DNA of 64,000 bases from Paraburkholderia rhizosphaerae. GTDB taxonomy: Bacteria > Pseudomonadota > Gammaproteobacteria > Burkholderiales > Burkholderiaceae. The notes below the pieces were generated by a model. That model was not told where the DNA came from. It did not search any database and worked only from the letters and a program-made list of their open reading frames with translations. A program made the position numbers and the translations under genes. Shown here one piece after another: positions 62,177 through 64,000 of this stretch. Location: contig NZ_SORE01000018.1 of NCBI RefSeq assembly GCF_004366595.1, forward strand, positions 1 to 64,000, written 5' to 3'. The stretch's first letter is position 1; each line of letters opens with the position of its first letter.

Positions 62177-63094
62177 TCAGCGCACGGCGACCGGCGCAGG
62201 CTTGCCGCGCCCGGCGAAACCATCGAAAAGCAGCGCACCGGCCACGATCAGCGTCCCCGCCAGCGTGACCGGTTGCCACTGATAGGCCGGCGACAGCATC
62301 GACAGCATGAACGACAGCACCGGCTGCAACGCCATGCAGATCATCAGCGTCAACCCGTCGGTCTTGCGCACGGCGAACTGCAGCAGCAACAGCGGCAGCA
62401 TCACGCCGATCACCGCGACCGCGATAATCGACAGCGCATCCGCGGGCGCGGGAAGCGCCAGACCAGCGCCGCCGCCGGTACCGCCGTCGAACGTGAGCCA
62501 GACCAGCGCCACCGCGATCGTCAGATAGAACCGGTGTGCGAGGATCGAGGCCGGACCCCAGCCGCTATCGGCGAGCCGGCGAAACGACCCGATGATCATC
62601 GTCGAAGCGGCGCCTGCAATCGCGGCCGCGACAAGTGCCAACACCGTGTGCCACGATGCGGCTGCCGCGCGTTCGAGTTCCACCGGAACGAGCAACGCGC
62701 ATCCGCCGACAATGCCGACGCAGGCGACGAACTTCGCCGCACCCGGCCGACCACCGGATTGCGCGCTCCCTCTGCGCCACGCTGCAACCACGACCGCCAC
62801 CAGCACCGCGACACCGATCTCGATCGCACCGACCGCGGCCGGCGACAAATGCTTCAATGCGAAGAAGAAGCCGATGAATGCGACGGCCGTCCACACATTG
62901 ACCGATACGATCGACGCGCGCGAGCCGGCCGGCAGGCGGCCACGCGCGACCACGAGGAAGACGCCCGCGACGACGCAGAAACTGATCAGCAGAAATTGCG
63001 CGGGCGCGATCATCCCGAGAAAGGTGCCGTACATCACCTTGCCGGCCGATTGCAGAAACACGGCAAGAAACGACAGCGCATGGGCAGACGTCAT
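62177..63094 (-). CDS. EamA-family exporter coupled to an ATP-grasp ligase gene
   Basis: A 305-residue inner-membrane transporter with ten hydrophobic segments in two EamA repeats. The first contains AVFLQSAGKVMYGTFLGMIA and ALKHLSPAAVGAIEIGVAVL. The second contains YLTIAVALVWLTFDGG, VAVIGVMLPLLLLQFAVRKT and LVVAGALLFDGFAG-like sequence at the end. Its ATG overlaps the stop of the ATP-grasp gene by 4 nt (ATGA), so the two are translated together. It probably exports the product of that ligase or a related metabolite, by analogy with other ligase-exporter pairs. Confidence 0.9.
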   Translation of the reverse strand: MTSAHALSFLAVFLQSAGKVMYGTFLGMIAPAQFLLISFCVVAGVFLVVARGRLPAGSRASIVSVNVWTAVAFIGFFFALKHLSPAAVGAIEIGVAVLVAVVVAAWRRGSAQSGGRPGAAKFVACVGIVGGCALLVPVELERAAAASWHTVLALVAAAIAGAASTMIIGSFRRLADSGWGPASILAHRFYLTIAVALVWLTFDGGTGGGAGLALPAPADALSIIAVAVIGVMLPLLLLQFAVRKTDGLTLMICMALQPVLSFMLSMLSPAYQWQPVTLAGTLIVAGALLFDGFAGRGKPAPVAVR

Positions 63095-64000
63095 GACGCA
63101 CGATCCGCTTCGGTTGCGAGTGCAACTTTTCTTTCCGGGCGATTGCCGCGTTCCGGTGCGGCTTCGGATGCGGCGGATGCACGCGCGGATTCGGGTTCGA
63201 TCGCATACAACGCACCTGCGTCTTCCCATGCGCGAAACTGTGCGATGTCCATGCGGATCTGAACCGGATCGTCGTGAATCAGGTAGACGACGCCACCGCA
63301 AAACAGCGAATCGGAGGTTCGCCACACGCGTGCGCCGCGCTCGAGCCGACGATAGTGCGCATGAAACGACGGCAGTTTCGCGAGTCTGCGTAAGCCGTCC
63401 GTCGACGCAACATAGCCGCCGTCGTTAAACACGAAGAACACTTTCGCGAAATGGCGCCGGCGCTCGTACACATCACGTTCGGCAAACACATTGTCGGCTC
63501 GTGCGACGAGCCGGTCCGCGAAGCAGCTGGCCTGCGTCGGCAGTCCCGCGACCGCGTATGAGGGCGCATCCATCATGCCGCCCATCAGCCGCGCGCCGGT
63601 TTCGATTAGCGCCGGGCCTGCTTCGGTCAGCCGCAGTTCGCTGTGGGCGGGGCCGTTTTCGATGCCGAGCGCGCTAATCGCGCGCTTCGTGTAATCGAAC
63701 AGTGCGACGCTCAGCTCGGCGTCGGGGTCGAGCAGCGTCATCGAACACATCGCGGGCGAGCCGCCGCATACGTTGCGACAGTGGACATGCCACGCGTCGG
63801 TGACCCGATGTCTGCCGTTCGCGCTCACCGTGTTCACGATGAATTGCGGCCCTCTCAGATAAGACTGGATGACGAGGCTATCGTTGAAGCCGCCAAGCAG
63901 GTTATCGCGGTACAGCGCCGCATGAACCGCGCGATCGATATCGGCATGGTCGTAGCAGATCACGACGCCATCGGAACCGGCGCTCAGCAAAGGCTTGATG
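63091..64000 (-). CDS. ATP-grasp domain ligase (5' part outside window)
   Basis: The C-terminal 302 residues of an ATP-grasp enzyme. The visible part includes the strand that starts the ATP site (IKPLLSAGSDGVVICY), the segment LVIQSYLRGPQFIVNTVS, and the metal/ATP end motif AHSELRLTEAGPALIETGAR followed by LMGG. This arrangement resembles the BacD-like amino-acid ligases and related carboxylate-amine ligases. A C-terminal extension of about 130 residues follows (HFAKVFFVFNDGGYVASTDG, then FRAWEDAGALYAIEPESARA). It overlaps the exporter gene by 4 nt. It likely joins an amino acid to another amine or acid; the product cannot be read. The N-terminus lies beyond the right edge. Confidence 0.88.
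   Translation of the reverse strand, partial: IKPLLSAGSDGVVICYDHADIDRAVHAALYRDNLLGGFNDSLVIQSYLRGPQFIVNTVSANGRHRVTDAWHVHCRNVCGGSPAMCSMTLLDPDAELSVALFDYTKRAISALGIENGPAHSELRLTEAGPALIETGARLMGGMMDAPSYAVAGLPTQASCFADRLVARADNVFAERDVYERRRHFAKVFFVFNDGGYVASTDGLRRLAKLPSFHAHYRRLERGARVWRTSDSLFCGGVVYLIHDDPVQIRMDIAQFRAWEDAGALYAIEPESARASAASEAAPERGNRPERKVALATEADRAS

Overview
The window looks like part of a Burkholderiaceae chromosome, most likely Paraburkholderia, Caballeronia or Burkholderia and probably a secondary, accessory-rich replicon. The evidence is GC-rich codon use throughout, two trimeric porins of the beta-proteobacterial type, a CerR-type TetR regulator, a tripartite EmrAB-type efflux operon and many LysR/MarR/LacI-controlled metabolic cassettes. 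I see no rRNA, tRNA, CRISPR array, integrase or intact insertion sequence. The genus call is inference.

Layout. 1-2.1 kb: a nitrate/sulfonate-type ABC importer with a fused double permease; its ATPase runs off the left edge. 3.2-6.9 kb: an OprB-type carbohydrate porin, a Tat-exported NHL-repeat protein and a membrane-anchored repeat protein. 7.0-9.9 kb: a fructose/ribose-class sugar ABC operon (binding protein, permease, ATPase) with overlapping genes. 10-15.2 kb: a small secreted protein, an EamA exporter, a FrnE-like DsbA protein and katG with a clear terminator. 15.9-22.7 kb: a MOSC/ferredoxin-reductase fusion, a large secreted protein of unknown function, a porin, a chalcone-isomerase-like protein and an H-NS-tail protein. 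22.9-26.2 kb: a small lipoprotein and an NnrU - BMP-type binding protein - histidine kinase cluster with no response regulator. 26.5-35.4 kb: a GH63-like glycosidase, the remnant of an alpha/beta hydrolase, small conserved unknowns, two SDR-fold proteins, a YbhB-type protein and a Tat-exported epoxide hydrolase.

36-42.3 kb: a large unrecognised membrane protein, then what looks like a small regulon. A LacI-type regulator lies among a succinate-semialdehyde-type aldehyde dehydrogenase, an AMP-ligase lacking its C-terminal domain and a GFA-family protein. The same dyad (half-site NCGAAAWC, centre CG) occurs near each of these genes. 42.5-46.8 kb: LysR, a YcaC-like isochorismatase-fold hydrolase, a XapX protein, a second LysR and a porin. 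47.1-52.2 kb: an emrA-emrB-outer-membrane-factor operon divergent from its TetR/CerR regulator, with tandem operator-like repeats between them. 52.6-56.9 kb: an unrecognised membrane protein with an HhH-like tail, a multicopper oxidase, a small lipoprotein resembling the trypco2 domain and a His-rich secreted protein. 57-60.2 kb: hutG, nnrS with an NsrR-like dyad just upstream, and a fused MarR-GNAT regulator with a perfect dyad touching its start codon. 60.6-64 kb: a second epoxide hydrolase paralogous to the one at 34-35 kb, a fragment of a large AAA/sensor-kinase gene, and an ATP-grasp ligase translationally overlapped with an EamA exporter, cut by the right edge.

The best candidates for something undescribed are the ATP-grasp/exporter pair at the right edge, the LacI regulon with its shortened ligase, the kinase operon lacking a response regulator, and the two unrecognised membrane proteins at 36-37.6 kb and 52.6-53.9 kb. 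I found no complete, obviously novel multi-gene defence or biosynthetic system.
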